Source: Intrasporangium oryzae NRRL B-24470 (GTDB lineage Bacteria > Actinomycetota > Actinomycetes > Actinomycetales > Dermatophilaceae). From it: DNA of 64,000 bases. Each line of letters opens with the position of its first letter. The first letter of the stretch is position 1. The translations under genes and the position numbers were made by a program. The notes under the pieces were generated by a model. It was not told the origin of the DNA, did not search any database, and worked only from the letters and a program-made list of their open reading frames with translations. Location: assembly GCF_000576595.1 (NCBI RefSeq), contig NZ_AWSA01000010.1, positions 55,315 to 119,314 of the forward strand, written 5' to 3'. Positions 26,593-34,923 of the stretch are shown here, in pieces.

Positions 26593-26684
26593 CGTTCCGG
26601 CTGACGACCACGAGCTCGGCCGTCTGGGCCCGGTCGGGCGCGAGGAGCCCGTGCGGTGGGCGATCGTGGTCGTCAGGCGGAACG
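26593..26684. terminator. 21-bp inverted repeat between convergent genes
   Basis: Arms 26593-26613 and 26664-26684 are reverse complements except for one base (20 of 21), with a 50-base GC-rich loop. It sits in the 156-bp gap between the converging TspO-fusion and GlxA-type genes. There is no T-run, so it is either a factor-independent stem-type stop for both transcripts or a small mobile repeat. Confidence 0.55.
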
Positions 26685-26687
26685 CGC

Positions 26688-27662
26688 TCACGCCGAGGCC
26701 GAGTCGCCGGTGAAGGTCCGGCGGTACTGCAGGGGCGCGACCCCTAGCTGCCGCTGGAAGTGGTGGCGCAGGACCGCCGCCGTGCCGAAGCCGCTGCGCT
26801 GCGCGATCCGCTCGACATCGAGGCCGGTCGTCTCGAGGAGGTGTCGCGCCCGGAGCACCCGCTGGGCCGTCAGCCACTGGTGCGGGGTCGTGCCGACCTC
26901 CTGGCTGAAACGCCGCGCGAACGTCCGCTCGGACATGGTCGCCCGGGCAGCGAGCGACGGGACCGAGTGCTCCTCGTCGAGGTGCTCGATGACCCAGTCC
27001 ATGACGTCCTGAAGGCCGTCGCACGGCTCGGTCGGCACCGGCGCCTCGACGAACTGGCGCTGCCCTCCCGCCCGGTGCGGGGGCACGACCATCCGGCGGG
27101 CGATGCGGTTGGCGACCTCCGACCCGTACTCGGTCCGGACGAGATGGAGGCAGGCGTCGATCCCCGCGGCGGTGCCTGCGCTCGTCACCACCGGTCCGTC
27201 CTCGACGTAGAGGACGTCGAGGTCGACGGAGGCGAGGGGGTGGCGCTCGGCGAGCTGAGCGGCATACCGCCAGTGCGTCGCGCACGCACGGCCGTCCAGC
27301 AACCCTGCCGCGCCGAGGGTGAAGGCGCCCGAGCAGACCGAGAGGACCCGCGCTCCGCGCTCCACGGCGATCCGAAGGACGTCGAGGACGGCCTCGTCAG
27401 CCGGCCCGTCAGCCAGAGCGTCGGTCGAGCCGCCGGGGACCGCGACGAGGTCGGCGTCCAGGGCGGCGTCGAGGGAGTTTGGTGCCACGATCCCGATGCC
27501 CGTCGTCGACCGGAGCACCTCTCCCGGGCGCGAGGAGCAGACTCGGAAGTCGAAGGCCGGCACCCCGTCGTCGGTGCGGTCGATCCCGAACACCTCGCAG
27601 AGCACGCCCAGCTCGAACGTGGCGACCGGCTCCTGGATGACGACGGCGATGGTTCGCAGCAT
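26688..27662 (-). CDS. GlxA family transcriptional regulator (DJ-1/PfpI + AraC HTH)
   Basis: 324 residues. Residues 1-185 are a DJ-1/PfpI-like domain with VLSVCSGAF, the nucleophile-elbow Cys110 retained. Residues about 215-320 are an AraC-type double helix-turn-helix (LAARATMSERTFARRFSQEVGTTPHQWL and IAQRSGFGTAAVLRHHF). Such regulators respond to small metabolites such as quaternary amines or arginine; the ligand here is unknown. The divergent small gene at 27745 is a candidate target. Confidence 0.9.
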   Translation of the reverse strand: MLRTIAVVIQEPVATFELGVLCEVFGIDRTDDGVPAFDFRVCSSRPGEVLRSTTGIGIVAPNSLDAALDADLVAVPGGSTDALADGPADEAVLDVLRIAVERGARVLSVCSGAFTLGAAGLLDGRACATHWRYAAQLAERHPLASVDLDVLYVEDGPVVTSAGTAAGIDACLHLVRTEYGSEVANRIARRMVVPPHRAGGQRQFVEAPVPTEPCDGLQDVMDWVIEHLDEEHSVPSLAARATMSERTFARRFSQEVGTTPHQWLTAQRVLRARHLLETTGLDVERIAQRSGFGTAAVLRHHFQRQLGVAPLQYRRTFTGDSASA

Positions 27663-27744
27663 GGTTCGAGTATGGCAGGAAATTCACGTACAGTGTCGGT
27701 CCTGCCACTCGTGGCAGCATCACGATGCGCGCAGACTTTCTGCC

Positions 27745-27915
27745 ATGAACACCGTCGTCTTCATCCTCATGATCATCGCCATCGTCGCCGCCACCGGCCC
27801 CGCACACCGACGCACCGCGCGCCTCCCCCATGCCCCGTTCGGCTCGGACGTCGTCGACGTGGACCTCGAGCGCGTCCTCCACGACACGAACGCCGGGACG
27901 TCGACTCGCTCGTGA
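27745..27915 (+). CDS. Small membrane protein, 56 aa
   Basis: A single hydrophobic segment (TVVFILMIIAIVAAT) is followed by a basic stretch and an acidic tail with SDVVDVDLERVLHDTN. G/C third positions are high throughout, which supports a real gene, though the ribosome site is weak. It is divergent from the GlxA-type regulator with an 82-bp gap. No family recognised. Confidence 0.5.
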   Translation: MNTVVFILMIIAIVAATGPAHRRTARLPHAPFGSDVVDVDLERVLHDTNAGTSTRS

Positions 27916-28225
27916 CGGCCCGCCGGACATAAGTTACGCTTCTTTCTATGCCAATACATGGTTATGGGATGCGATGTCCCGTCCACTCCGCCTGACCTGA
28001 CCGCCGGCTGGCGACAGACCGGGTCCGGAATGCCGCGACCCGGCCCAGCCCCAGGCCCAGCCCCAGGCCCAGCCCCTGGCCCAGCCACGCGACGCAGCCA
28101 CGCGACGCGCAGCCACCCGGCTCAGCCCCGCGACGCAGCCACGCGGCTCGGACACCTTCCGCGACAGCCCGCCCAGCGGCATACGCACCGACATCGCCCA
28201 CTTTCGCCCCGAGAGGCCCCTGACC
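27916..28225. repeat. Gene-free leader with GC-rich short tandem repeats
   Basis: The first 70 bases (27925-27990) are unusually AT-rich for this window and probably hold the promoter of the cysteine dioxygenase gene. About 28043-28088 is a run of a 12-base GGCCCAGCCCCA-like unit, four copies with small changes. About 28085-28150 repeats ACGCGACGCAGCC-like units. No riboswitch fold was recognised. Confidence 0.5.
28171..28184 (-). repeat. GTATGCCGCTGGGC short interspersed repeat
   Basis: A full 14-base copy in reverse orientation within the leader of the cysteine dioxygenase gene, 42 bp before its start codon. Confidence 0.55.
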
Positions 28226-28720
28226 ATGAGCACCATCTCCCGCACGCCCATCGCCATCGCCGAGACGGCACGCCGGCTCGCCCGCCACCGTGCCCTCTGG
28301 CAGCCCCGCGTCGACTTCGACCCGGTCACGCGCTACTACGCCCGGCTCGCGGCCGAACCCGACCACGAGGCCTGGCTGCTCACGTGGCTGCCCGGCCAGG
28401 GCACCCCGTGGCACGACCACGGAGGCAGCTCCGGCTCCTTCGTCATCCTCCAGGGCGTGCTGACCGAGGAGGTCGCCGGCTACCGCGCCGCGGCCGACCT
28501 CGACGACGTCCGCCGTGCGTCCGGACCCGCCGTCACCCTGAGCCCCGGCGACCAGCGCACGTTCGGACGCCGGCACCTCCACCGCGTCACGAATATCGGT
28601 CCCGATCCAGCCGTCAGCCTGCACGTCTACGCACCTAGGCTCACCGTCATGACGAACTACGAGGAGGTGGAGGGCGTTCTCGAGGCCGCCGAGAACGCCC
28701 GGGCGGGGGTGGACTGGTGA
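28226..28720 (+). CDS. Cysteine dioxygenase family protein
   Basis: 164 residues with a cupin fold. The iron-binding motif is WHDHGG (His63, His65) with the third His in RRHLHRVTN (His117 or His119). Cysteine dioxygenases oxidise cysteine or related thiols (3-mercaptopropionate) to sulfinates. The rhodanese-like gene that follows with a 4-base overlap supports a role in sulfur metabolism. Which thiol is used is not evident. Confidence 0.85.
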   Translation: MSTISRTPIAIAETARRLARHRALWQPRVDFDPVTRYYARLAAEPDHEAWLLTWLPGQGTPWHDHGGSSGSFVILQGVLTEEVAGYRAAADLDDVRRASGPAVTLSPGDQRTFGRRHLHRVTNIGPDPAVSLHVYAPRLTVMTNYEEVEGVLEAAENARAGVDW

Positions 28721-29178
28721 CGGCGTCGGCGGCGACACCGGGGCGCACCGCGAGGACCATCGCGGAGGTGCTGGCCGAGGCGCGCGGTCGACTCCACCGC
28801 CTGACCCCCGCCGAGGCTGAGCTGGCCGCGGCGCGCGGTGCGGTCGTCGTCGACATCCGCCCCAGCGAGCAGCGCCGCGAGCACGGGGAGCTCGACCTCG
28901 CCATCCCGATCGAACGGAACGTGCTCGAGTGGCGCCTCGACCCGTCGAGCGACGCCGCGCTGCCGTTCGCCGGCCATGACCTCGAAGTCATCGTGCTCTG
29001 CCAGGAGGGGTACACCTCCAGCCTCGCGGCCGCCGCGTTGCAGGACCTCGGCATCGACCGGGCCACCGACGTCATCGGCGGGTATGCCGCGTGGCGGGCC
29101 CACGCTGAGGCCCTGGCCTCCGAGGCCGGGGAGGGCGCGGAGGCCAGGGAGGACTCGCCGGTCGACCCTGAGCCGTGA
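28717..29178 (+). CDS. Rhodanese-like domain protein
   Basis: 153 residues, one rhodanese domain. The active-site Cys95 sits in VLCQEGYTSSLAA; the loop is six residues long, as in sulfurtransferases. VVDIRPSEQRREHGE is the conserved first half. GTG start overlaps the dioxygenase stop (GTGA), so the two are coupled. It could move sulfane sulfur produced alongside cysteine oxidation. The Glu/Ala-rich tail is probably disordered. Confidence 0.85.
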   Translation: MTASAATPGRTARTIAEVLAEARGRLHRLTPAEAELAAARGAVVVDIRPSEQRREHGELDLAIPIERNVLEWRLDPSSDAALPFAGHDLEVIVLCQEGYTSSLAAAALQDLGIDRATDVIGGYAAWRAHAEALASEAGEGAEAREDSPVDPEP

Positions 29179-29271
29179 TCTGAGGTAGGCGCCGGGCAGG
29201 TGAGCCACGGATCTGAGGTAGTCGAGCCCCCATAGATAGGGAGCACACCCGATGTGGGGGCCTACCTCAGA
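29177..29271. repeat. Direct repeat plus long hairpin after the rhodanese gene
   Basis: GATCTGAGGTAG occurs at 29177-29188 (overlapping the rhodanese stop) and again at 29210-29221. The second copy pairs with CTACCTCAGA at 29262-29271 (10 bp) and, after a 4-base bulge, GCCCCCA at 29226-29232 pairs with TGGGGGC at 29255-29261. The result is a 17-bp broken stem with a 22-base loop, which may end the cysteine transcript or control the small gene at 29321. Confidence 0.6.
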
Positions 29272-29320
29272 AGCCGAATCTGGAGAAGTCCAACCAGCAA
29301 CGGCACGAAGGAAGCTCACC

Positions 29321-29479
29321 ATGAACATCTACGCCTACGGCGACGTGCGACTCGTCAAGGCCGAGCTCGACAGCCGGTACCTCGCGGGGCACATCCGCCG
29401 CGAGCGCCCGGAATCCTCGCTCCAGGTCATCCGTCGGAGCCTCGCCCGAGCCAGGCGGCTCGAGCTGCCCCGCGACTGA
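29321..29479 (+). CDS. Small basic protein, 52 aa
   Basis: MNIYAYGDVRLVKAELDSRY at the start and an Arg-rich C-terminal half (RRSLARARRLELPRD). AAGGAAG precedes the ATG. Small proteins of this kind, 50-55 residues with an Arg-rich end, are common in actinobacteria next to regulators, but I recognise no named family. It lies 60 bp before the LAL regulator and follows the hairpin at 29212-29271. Confidence 0.5.
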   Translation: MNIYAYGDVRLVKAELDSRYLAGHIRRERPESSLQVIRRSLARARRLELPRD

Positions 29480-29539
29480 TCGCCGGCGATGACGACCGAG
29501 ATCGCCCCGCTGTCAGTGGTGTGGTCGATAATTCAGGCC

Positions 29540-32494
29540 ATGCCACTGCGCAGCGGGGCCCTCATCGGCCGAGGCGACGACCTCGCCCGACTCAGTGACG
29601 CCACCGGCCTCGACGAGAGGCGCGGTGGCGTCGTCGTGCTGTCCGGAGATGCCGGCATCGGCAAGACCCGACTGCTGTCCCAGCTCGAGACCGACGCGGC
29701 GGACCGCGGCTGGCTCACCGCGATGGGGCACTGCGTCGGGCAGGCCGGGAGCGCCCTCGCCTACCTCCCCTTCGTCGAGCTCCTCGGCAACCTCGACTCG
29801 GCGCGCCCCGAGACCGTCGAGCGCGTGCTCGCCACGCACCCGAGCCTCGGACATCTGCTGCCCGGGCGACGAGACGCCGCCCAGTCCCAGGCTGCGCCCG
29901 GTGGGCCCGGCTCGACGGCGGAGCCCGGCCAGGTGGCCGAGTCCGTGCACGCGCTGCTCTCGGAGCTCGGCGCGGAGGAGCCGACGCTGGTCATGGTCGA
30001 AGACGTCCACTGGGCCGACCACTCCTCGCGAGACCTCCTGACCCTCCTGATGACCCGCGGGTTCACGACGCCCGTCGCCCTCGTCGTGACCTACCGCTCC
30101 GACGACCTCCACCGCCGCCACCCGCTCCACGAGACCCTCGCCGTGTGGGCCCGGATCGCCGGGGTCGAGCACATCGAGCTCGCACCCCTGCCCCCCGAGG
30201 CGGTCCGCGAGCTCGTCGCCGGTCTCGAGGGCGCCCCGACCGACGTCGTCACCGCCGGTGAGATCGCCCGGCGTGCCGAGGGCAACCCCTTCTTCGCGGA
30301 GGAGCTCGTCGCGAGCGCCGCCGCGGGCCAGATGCTCACCGGGGGCCTCTCCCGCGTGCTCCGCTCCCGCGTCGAGCAGCTCGACGAGACCGCCCAGCAG
30401 GTCGTTCGGATCATCGCCCTGTCCGGGCGTCAGATCGGCCACGACCTCCTGGCCCGAGTGTCGGGGCTGCCCGACGACGTCCTCGACCGGGCGGTGGCCG
30501 AAGCCGTCGAGCACTACGTGATCGAGGCCTGCTGGCCGCCCTCCTACACCTTCCGCCACGCGCTCCTCGGCGAGACCGTGGCCGACATGCTCCTGCCGGG
30601 AGAGCGGCTGCGCCTACACCGGGCGTATGCCGCCGTGCTGGCCGAGCGTCCCGACCTCGCTCCCGCGTCGGAGCTGGCCCGGCACTCCGCCGCGGTGGGA
30701 GACCTGCCGACCGCCGTGGCCGCGAGCCGGGCCGCCGCCGAGGCCGCGCTCGCCGTCGGCGGACCACAGGATGCGCTCCAGCACCTCGAACGGGCCCTCA
30801 GCTGGCTCGACGAAGACGACACCGAGCGCGACGAGGTGACCCTCCGCGCCTCTGTCGCCGCGATGGTGGCGGGTGAGCCGGTGCGCGCCGTCGACCTGCT
30901 CCGCGACCGGCTCGACCACCCCGGCAGCAAGCAGCGCCCCGAGGCTCGCGCCGATCTCCTGGCGGCGCTCGTCGTCCGGGCCCGGTCCATCGACCTGCCC
31001 ATCGATCCGCTGGCGCTGACGAGGGAGGCGGTCGGGCTGATCGACGAGGACGTCGCCGGTGAGGTGCGTGTGCGGGTGCTCGTCGCGCACCTGCAGGCTC
31101 TCGTCGACGCCGGTCAGTTCGTCGAGGCGGCGCTCGTCGGCAACGAGGTCGCCCTGCTCGCCGAGCGGCTCGGCATGGGCGGCTCCCTCGTGGAGGTCCG
31201 GACGATCTTCGCCCGGGTCGTCGAGGCTCAGGAAGACCTCGACTCGGTCGAGCGGCACCTGCGCTCCATCGTCGCCGACCTGCCGGTCGACGACCCCCTG
31301 CTCCTACGTGCGCAGCACCAGCTCGCGTCGATCATCCACCGTCGTGGCGACCTGCCCGCCTCGTTCGCGAGCTATGACGCCGGGGCCGAGGTGGCTCGCC
31401 GCCTGCACCGCGAGTGGGCCCCCTGGGGGCAGGAGTCGCGGCTCCTCGCGGGGATGACGGCCTACGAGCTCGGCGACTGGGACGGCGCCGTTCGGCGGCT
31501 CGACCTCGGTGGCCGGCCCGCGCCGCAGCCCGGGCGATCGCTCTTCACCGGCGCCCTGTTGAGCATCCGGGCCGGACGCGGCGAAGAGGTCGACCCCGCG
31601 GTCTTCGAGGAGATCCGCGAGTGGTGGCCCGTCGACGGCATGTGTGTCGTGCTGTCGGTCATGTCAGGTGTCGACATCCTGGGCCAGGCGGGCGACTTCG
31701 AGGGCCTGATCGAGCTGACCAACGCGGCGACCCGGGCTCTCGACCGGATCTGGGGCGAGTACCACGCCGTCGTCCGGCTCGCCGCCCTCGTGTCGGGGCA
31801 GACCGCTTCGGCGGTGGCTCACGTCGATGCGGCGATGCGCGATCGGCTGATCGCCCTTTCCGACGAGCTCACGGTTCGGGCCCGAAGGATCGGGACCGTG
31901 GGGCCCGTCGTCGAGGGTGCGAGCAAGCCGATGTTCGAACGGCCGCCGGGCGAGGACCTCTCGGAGACGAGCCGCGAGACGTGGGCCTGGCTGTCCAGGG
32001 TCGAGGCGGAGGCGCTTCGTCTGCGGTGGCGCTCCGGCAGCGGTGAGCCACCGACGACCGGCGAGATGGTTGACGCCTGGCAAAGGAGCGTCGCGGCATT
32101 CGAACGCTATGGCCATGTCTTCGAGACCGCCCGATCTCAGGCCCGGCTGGCTGCTGCATTGCACGCACATGGTGACGAAGCCGGCTCGCGGGCGGCGGCG
32201 GACGCAGCTCGAGAGGTCGCGGAGCGCCTCGGCGCGAAGCCGCTCCTCGCCGAGCTCGCCACGCTTCGCCAATCCGGTTCCCCGGGCGGCGGCACTGGCG
32301 ACTCGTCGCTGACGCCGCGCGAGGTCGAGGTGCTCGCCCTGCTCGCTCGCGGTCTCTCGAACGGCCAGATCGGCAAGCAGCTCTACATCAGCACGAAGAC
32401 GGTGAGCGTCCACGTCTCCAACCTGCTCGCCAAGCTCGGCGCCGCCGGTCGAACCGAGGCCGCCGCCATCGCTCGCGACCGGGGGCTGGTTTAG
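29540..32494 (+). CDS. LAL-type LuxR regulator with AAA ATPase domain
   Basis: 984 residues. An N-terminal ATPase domain has Walker A GDAGIGKT (about 36-43) and a Walker B-like stretch LVMVEDVHWAD. A long helical repeat middle (TPR-like, about 380-900) is followed by a LuxR helix-turn-helix at the C-terminus (LTPREVEVLALLARGLSNGQIGKQL, then KTVSVHVSNLLAKL). These regulators sense metabolites and activate transcription. I use the ATG at 29540 because GATAAT lies 8 bases upstream, giving a possible leaderless message; an in-frame ATG at 29489 is the alternative. Target unknown. Confidence 0.88.
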   Translation: MPLRSGALIGRGDDLARLSDATGLDERRGGVVVLSGDAGIGKTRLLSQLETDAADRGWLTAMGHCVGQAGSALAYLPFVELLGNLDSARPETVERVLATHPSLGHLLPGRRDAAQSQAAPGGPGSTAEPGQVAESVHALLSELGAEEPTLVMVEDVHWADHSSRDLLTLLMTRGFTTPVALVVTYRSDDLHRRHPLHETLAVWARIAGVEHIELAPLPPEAVRELVAGLEGAPTDVVTAGEIARRAEGNPFFAEELVASAAAGQMLTGGLSRVLRSRVEQLDETAQQVVRIIALSGRQIGHDLLARVSGLPDDVLDRAVAEAVEHYVIEACWPPSYTFRHALLGETVADMLLPGERLRLHRAYAAVLAERPDLAPASELARHSAAVGDLPTAVAASRAAAEAALAVGGPQDALQHLERALSWLDEDDTERDEVTLRASVAAMVAGEPVRAVDLLRDRLDHPGSKQRPEARADLLAALVVRARSIDLPIDPLALTREAVGLIDEDVAGEVRVRVLVAHLQALVDAGQFVEAALVGNEVALLAERLGMGGSLVEVRTIFARVVEAQEDLDSVERHLRSIVADLPVDDPLLLRAQHQLASIIHRRGDLPASFASYDAGAEVARRLHREWAPWGQESRLLAGMTAYELGDWDGAVRRLDLGGRPAPQPGRSLFTGALLSIRAGRGEEVDPAVFEEIREWWPVDGMCVVLSVMSGVDILGQAGDFEGLIELTNAATRALDRIWGEYHAVVRLAALVSGQTASAVAHVDAAMRDRLIALSDELTVRARRIGTVGPVVEGASKPMFERPPGEDLSETSRETWAWLSRVEAEALRLRWRSGSGEPPTTGEMVDAWQRSVAAFERYGHVFETARSQARLAAALHAHGDEAGSRAAADAAREVAERLGAKPLLAELATLRQSGSPGGGTGDSSLTPREVEVLALLARGLSNGQIGKQLYISTKTVSVHVSNLLAKLGAAGRTEAAAIARDRGLV

Positions 32495-32506
32495 GACCCC
32501 ACCACC

Positions 32507-32605
32507 CCTACGTCACTGCCCACCAATCGTGAGCAGTGACGTAGGCGCGGGCACTCACCCCGGACCCCTACGGCGCTGCCCACCAATCGTGAGCAGTGCC
32601 GTAGC
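32507..32605. terminator. Two tandem hairpins with identical loops
   Basis: Hairpin 1 spans 32507-32545 with perfect 13-bp arms. Hairpin 2 spans 32567-32605 with the same arms except for changes that leave one G-T pair and a mismatch at the foot. Both have the same 13-base loop CCACCAATCGTGA and their starts are exactly 60 bp apart. They fill the gap between the converging LAL and MFS genes, so a two-way terminator made by local duplication is likely. Confidence 0.7.
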
Positions 32606-32613
32606 GCCGGCGG

Positions 32614-33867
32614 CTAGGTGGGTATGCCCGCGGCCTCCGCGGCGCGGACTCGGGAACGGCGTAGTCCCGGCGTCAGCGCCAGGGTGGCCGCGACGGAGGC
32701 GAGGGCCATGAGGGCCATCGCCTGTGCCGCCGACCCGACGCGAGCCGCTTCACCGCCCCCGGTCTGGTGGGTCAGGAGCTGGGCCACGACGCCGCCGAGC
32801 AGGGCGCCGAACGCCTGACCGACCATGAGCCCGGTGCCGTTGAGCCCGAACACCTGGCCGCGAACGTCCCCCTCGGTTCGCTCGACGAGCCGCTCCTGCA
32901 GCGGCAGGCTGGCGCAGTAGCCGACCGACGCGACAAACGCGAGGCCCGCAGCAGCCGGAACCGACGGGACCAGGAAGAAGGCCAGGTAGGGCACCGCCAA
33001 CAACAACCGCAACGGTTCGATCAGCCTGTCCCGCAACGCAGCCGGGACGAATCTCCCCACCACGACATCACCCGTCAGCATCCCTGCTGCGCTCGCAGCG
33101 AAGAGGTACCCGGCGCGACTTCCGGCATACGGCACGAAGAGGGCCTCGCATCCGACGATGAGCCCGTTGGGCACCCAGAGGCTGAGGAAGACCGGGCGGA
33201 TGACCGGTGACCCCAGCAGTCTCCGGTTCACCTCACGGGTCCGACGCACGAGGGACGCCCCAGCCGCCCGAGGCGGGTGGTCGCCGAGGCCGAGGCGGAC
33301 GAGCAGAGCTGCGAGCGCCAGGCCACCGGCGGCCCCGAGGAAGAGCTGCGACGTCGGGACGTGCAGCTGCAACAGGCCCGCCACCCCGAACCCGACGACC
33401 TGCATGACGCCCACCGCGATGTTCATCGTCGCCCGACCGAGGATGAACGCCTCAGTGGGCAGGACATCGGACATGAGCGCGATCAGGCTCCCGCCGAGCG
33501 CCGAGGTGATGAGCGGCGGCAGGGCGAGCAGGGCGAACCTCCACCCCCACAGCAGGTCCGGGATCGCCTGAAGGACGTTCGCGCCCAGGCTGGCGAGCGC
33601 GATGAGGATGAGCGCACGTCGTGGCCGGACGAGGTCCGAGCCCGATCCGAACCACGACTGCCCCAGAATGCGAACGAGGGGCGCACCGAACATCGACAGG
33701 GCCGTCGGGATCGCGGACCCGGTGGCGGCGAAGGTGATCGTCCCGAGCGCGAGGCTCGACACGGCATACGCACCGACGTTGAGGCACTGGACGAGGAAGA
33801 GGACCCGGAACGCACCGACGGAGAACAGCTCGCGATACGTCTTCACCGGCCCGAGGATGGCGTTCAA
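32614..33867 (-). CDS. Major facilitator superfamily transporter
   Basis: 417 residues with about 12 membrane segments. The pattern is that of the MFS_1 efflux-like group; RRTEGDVRGQVFGLNGTGLMVGQAFGALLGG lies near segment 11. Substrate unknown. It is divergent, with a 38-bp gap, from a HTH protein, so it is probably controlled by it. The C-terminus is basic (RRSRVRAAEA). Confidence 0.85.
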   Translation of the reverse strand: MNAILGPVKTYRELFSVGAFRVLFLVQCLNVGAYAVSSLALGTITFAATGSAIPTALSMFGAPLVRILGQSWFGSGSDLVRPRRALILIALASLGANVLQAIPDLLWGWRFALLALPPLITSALGGSLIALMSDVLPTEAFILGRATMNIAVGVMQVVGFGVAGLLQLHVPTSQLFLGAAGGLALAALLVRLGLGDHPPRAAGASLVRRTREVNRRLLGSPVIRPVFLSLWVPNGLIVGCEALFVPYAGSRAGYLFAASAAGMLTGDVVVGRFVPAALRDRLIEPLRLLLAVPYLAFFLVPSVPAAAGLAFVASVGYCASLPLQERLVERTEGDVRGQVFGLNGTGLMVGQAFGALLGGVVAQLLTHQTGGGEAARVGSAAQAMALMALASVAATLALTPGLRRSRVRAAEAAGIPT

Positions 33868-33885
33868 CGAGAGGGGGTCGGTAAT

Positions 33886-33905
33886 CTTTCGGATGGAGGC
33901 GAAAG
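33886..33905. promoter_or_regulatory. Inverted repeat over the ribosome site of the HTH gene
   Basis: CTTTCG at 33886-33891 and CGAAAG at 33900-33905 flank GATGGAGG, the ribosome site for the ATG at 33906. The whole divergent gap is 38 bp, so a protein bound here would affect both genes; an RNA hairpin hiding the site is the alternative reading. Confidence 0.45.
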
Positions 33906-34868
33906 ATGGGGACGTGGCAGATCTCGGCCGACCTGCTCGCGCGGAGCCGGTTCGTGGTGTCCGCGCGGATCGAGGCGTGCGGCGTCCTCAACGACCTCGT
34001 CCGCCCGTCGGACCCGGCCGGGCGGGCGCTCGCGGTGGGTCACCGGGAGGCGTTCGAGGCCATGCTCACTGCTCACCCGGCGCGGCGGGCAGTCCTCGAC
34101 CACAACTGGCGTCGCGGCTGGATCTCCGACTGGCTCAGCCTGCCTCCGACCGCCGCCGACCTGCCCTTCAAGGTGGAGCTCGAAGAGATCCGCCGCCTCG
34201 GTGACGATCGCGTCCGCGCCGAGCTCCGCGAGGTGCGCCCGGACCGCCCGCTCCCCCCGATCCTCCTCGAGCCGGGAACGGCCGAGCACGCGGCCGCCCT
34301 CCTCTCCTGGGTGTGGACCCACGTCCTCTCCTCCGACTGGGCGCGGCGACGACGGATCCTCCACGCGGACATCGTCTCCCGGACGGCGCGGCTCGCGAGC
34401 CACGGCTGGGCAGCGGTCCTGCGCGACCTCGGCCGCGACCGCGAGTGGCTCGGTGACGGACAGCTCCGGATCAACCGCTACGACCTGGCGTCCCGCATCC
34501 TCGACGACGACGCCGAGCTCTTCTTCGTCCCCGTGCACGGCACGGCGACGTGGGTGGGCTGGGACCTGCCTCGCCGGTATGCCGTCTACTACCCCGTCAC
34601 GGGAGCACTCGCCACCGTCGACGGGCGAGCCGCCGGCGGCTTGTCCCAGCTCGTCGGCCGCCCCCGGGCCCGGCTCCTGCTCGCCCTCGAGACACCCGCC
34701 AGCACGACGGGGCTGGTCGCCACGACGGGTATGCCGCTCGGCTCGGTCGGCGACCACCTCAAGGTCCTGCTGGCGTCTGGCGCAGTCCTGCGCCGGAGGT
34801 CGGGGCGCGAGGTGCTCTACTGGCGAACCGGCCTGGGCGACGCGCTCGTCGCGGCCGGCTCAGCCTGA
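33906..34868 (+). CDS. Winged-helix (ArsR-like) regulator with DUF5937-type N-terminus
   Basis: 320 residues. The C-terminal 90 residues resemble an ArsR winged helix: ARLLLALETPASTTGLVATTGMPLGSVGDHLKVLLASGAVLRRRSGREVLYW. The N-terminal part (ISADLLARSRFVVS) is like the DUF5937 region seen in actinobacterial ArsR relatives. No metal-binding Cys pattern is present, so a metal sensor is unlikely. It is divergent from the MFS gene, its probable target. Confidence 0.78.
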   Translation: MGTWQISADLLARSRFVVSARIEACGVLNDLVRPSDPAGRALAVGHREAFEAMLTAHPARRAVLDHNWRRGWISDWLSLPPTAADLPFKVELEEIRRLGDDRVRAELREVRPDRPLPPILLEPGTAEHAAALLSWVWTHVLSSDWARRRRILHADIVSRTARLASHGWAAVLRDLGRDREWLGDGQLRINRYDLASRILDDDAELFFVPVHGTATWVGWDLPRRYAVYYPVTGALATVDGRAAGGLSQLVGRPRARLLLALETPASTTGLVATTGMPLGSVGDHLKVLLASGAVLRRRSGREVLYWRTGLGDALVAAGSA

Positions 34869-34923
34869 CGACCGGCCCCGGTCTCCCGGTTTCGCCTGCT
34901 CGGCCTCGCCCCGGCCGGAGTGC

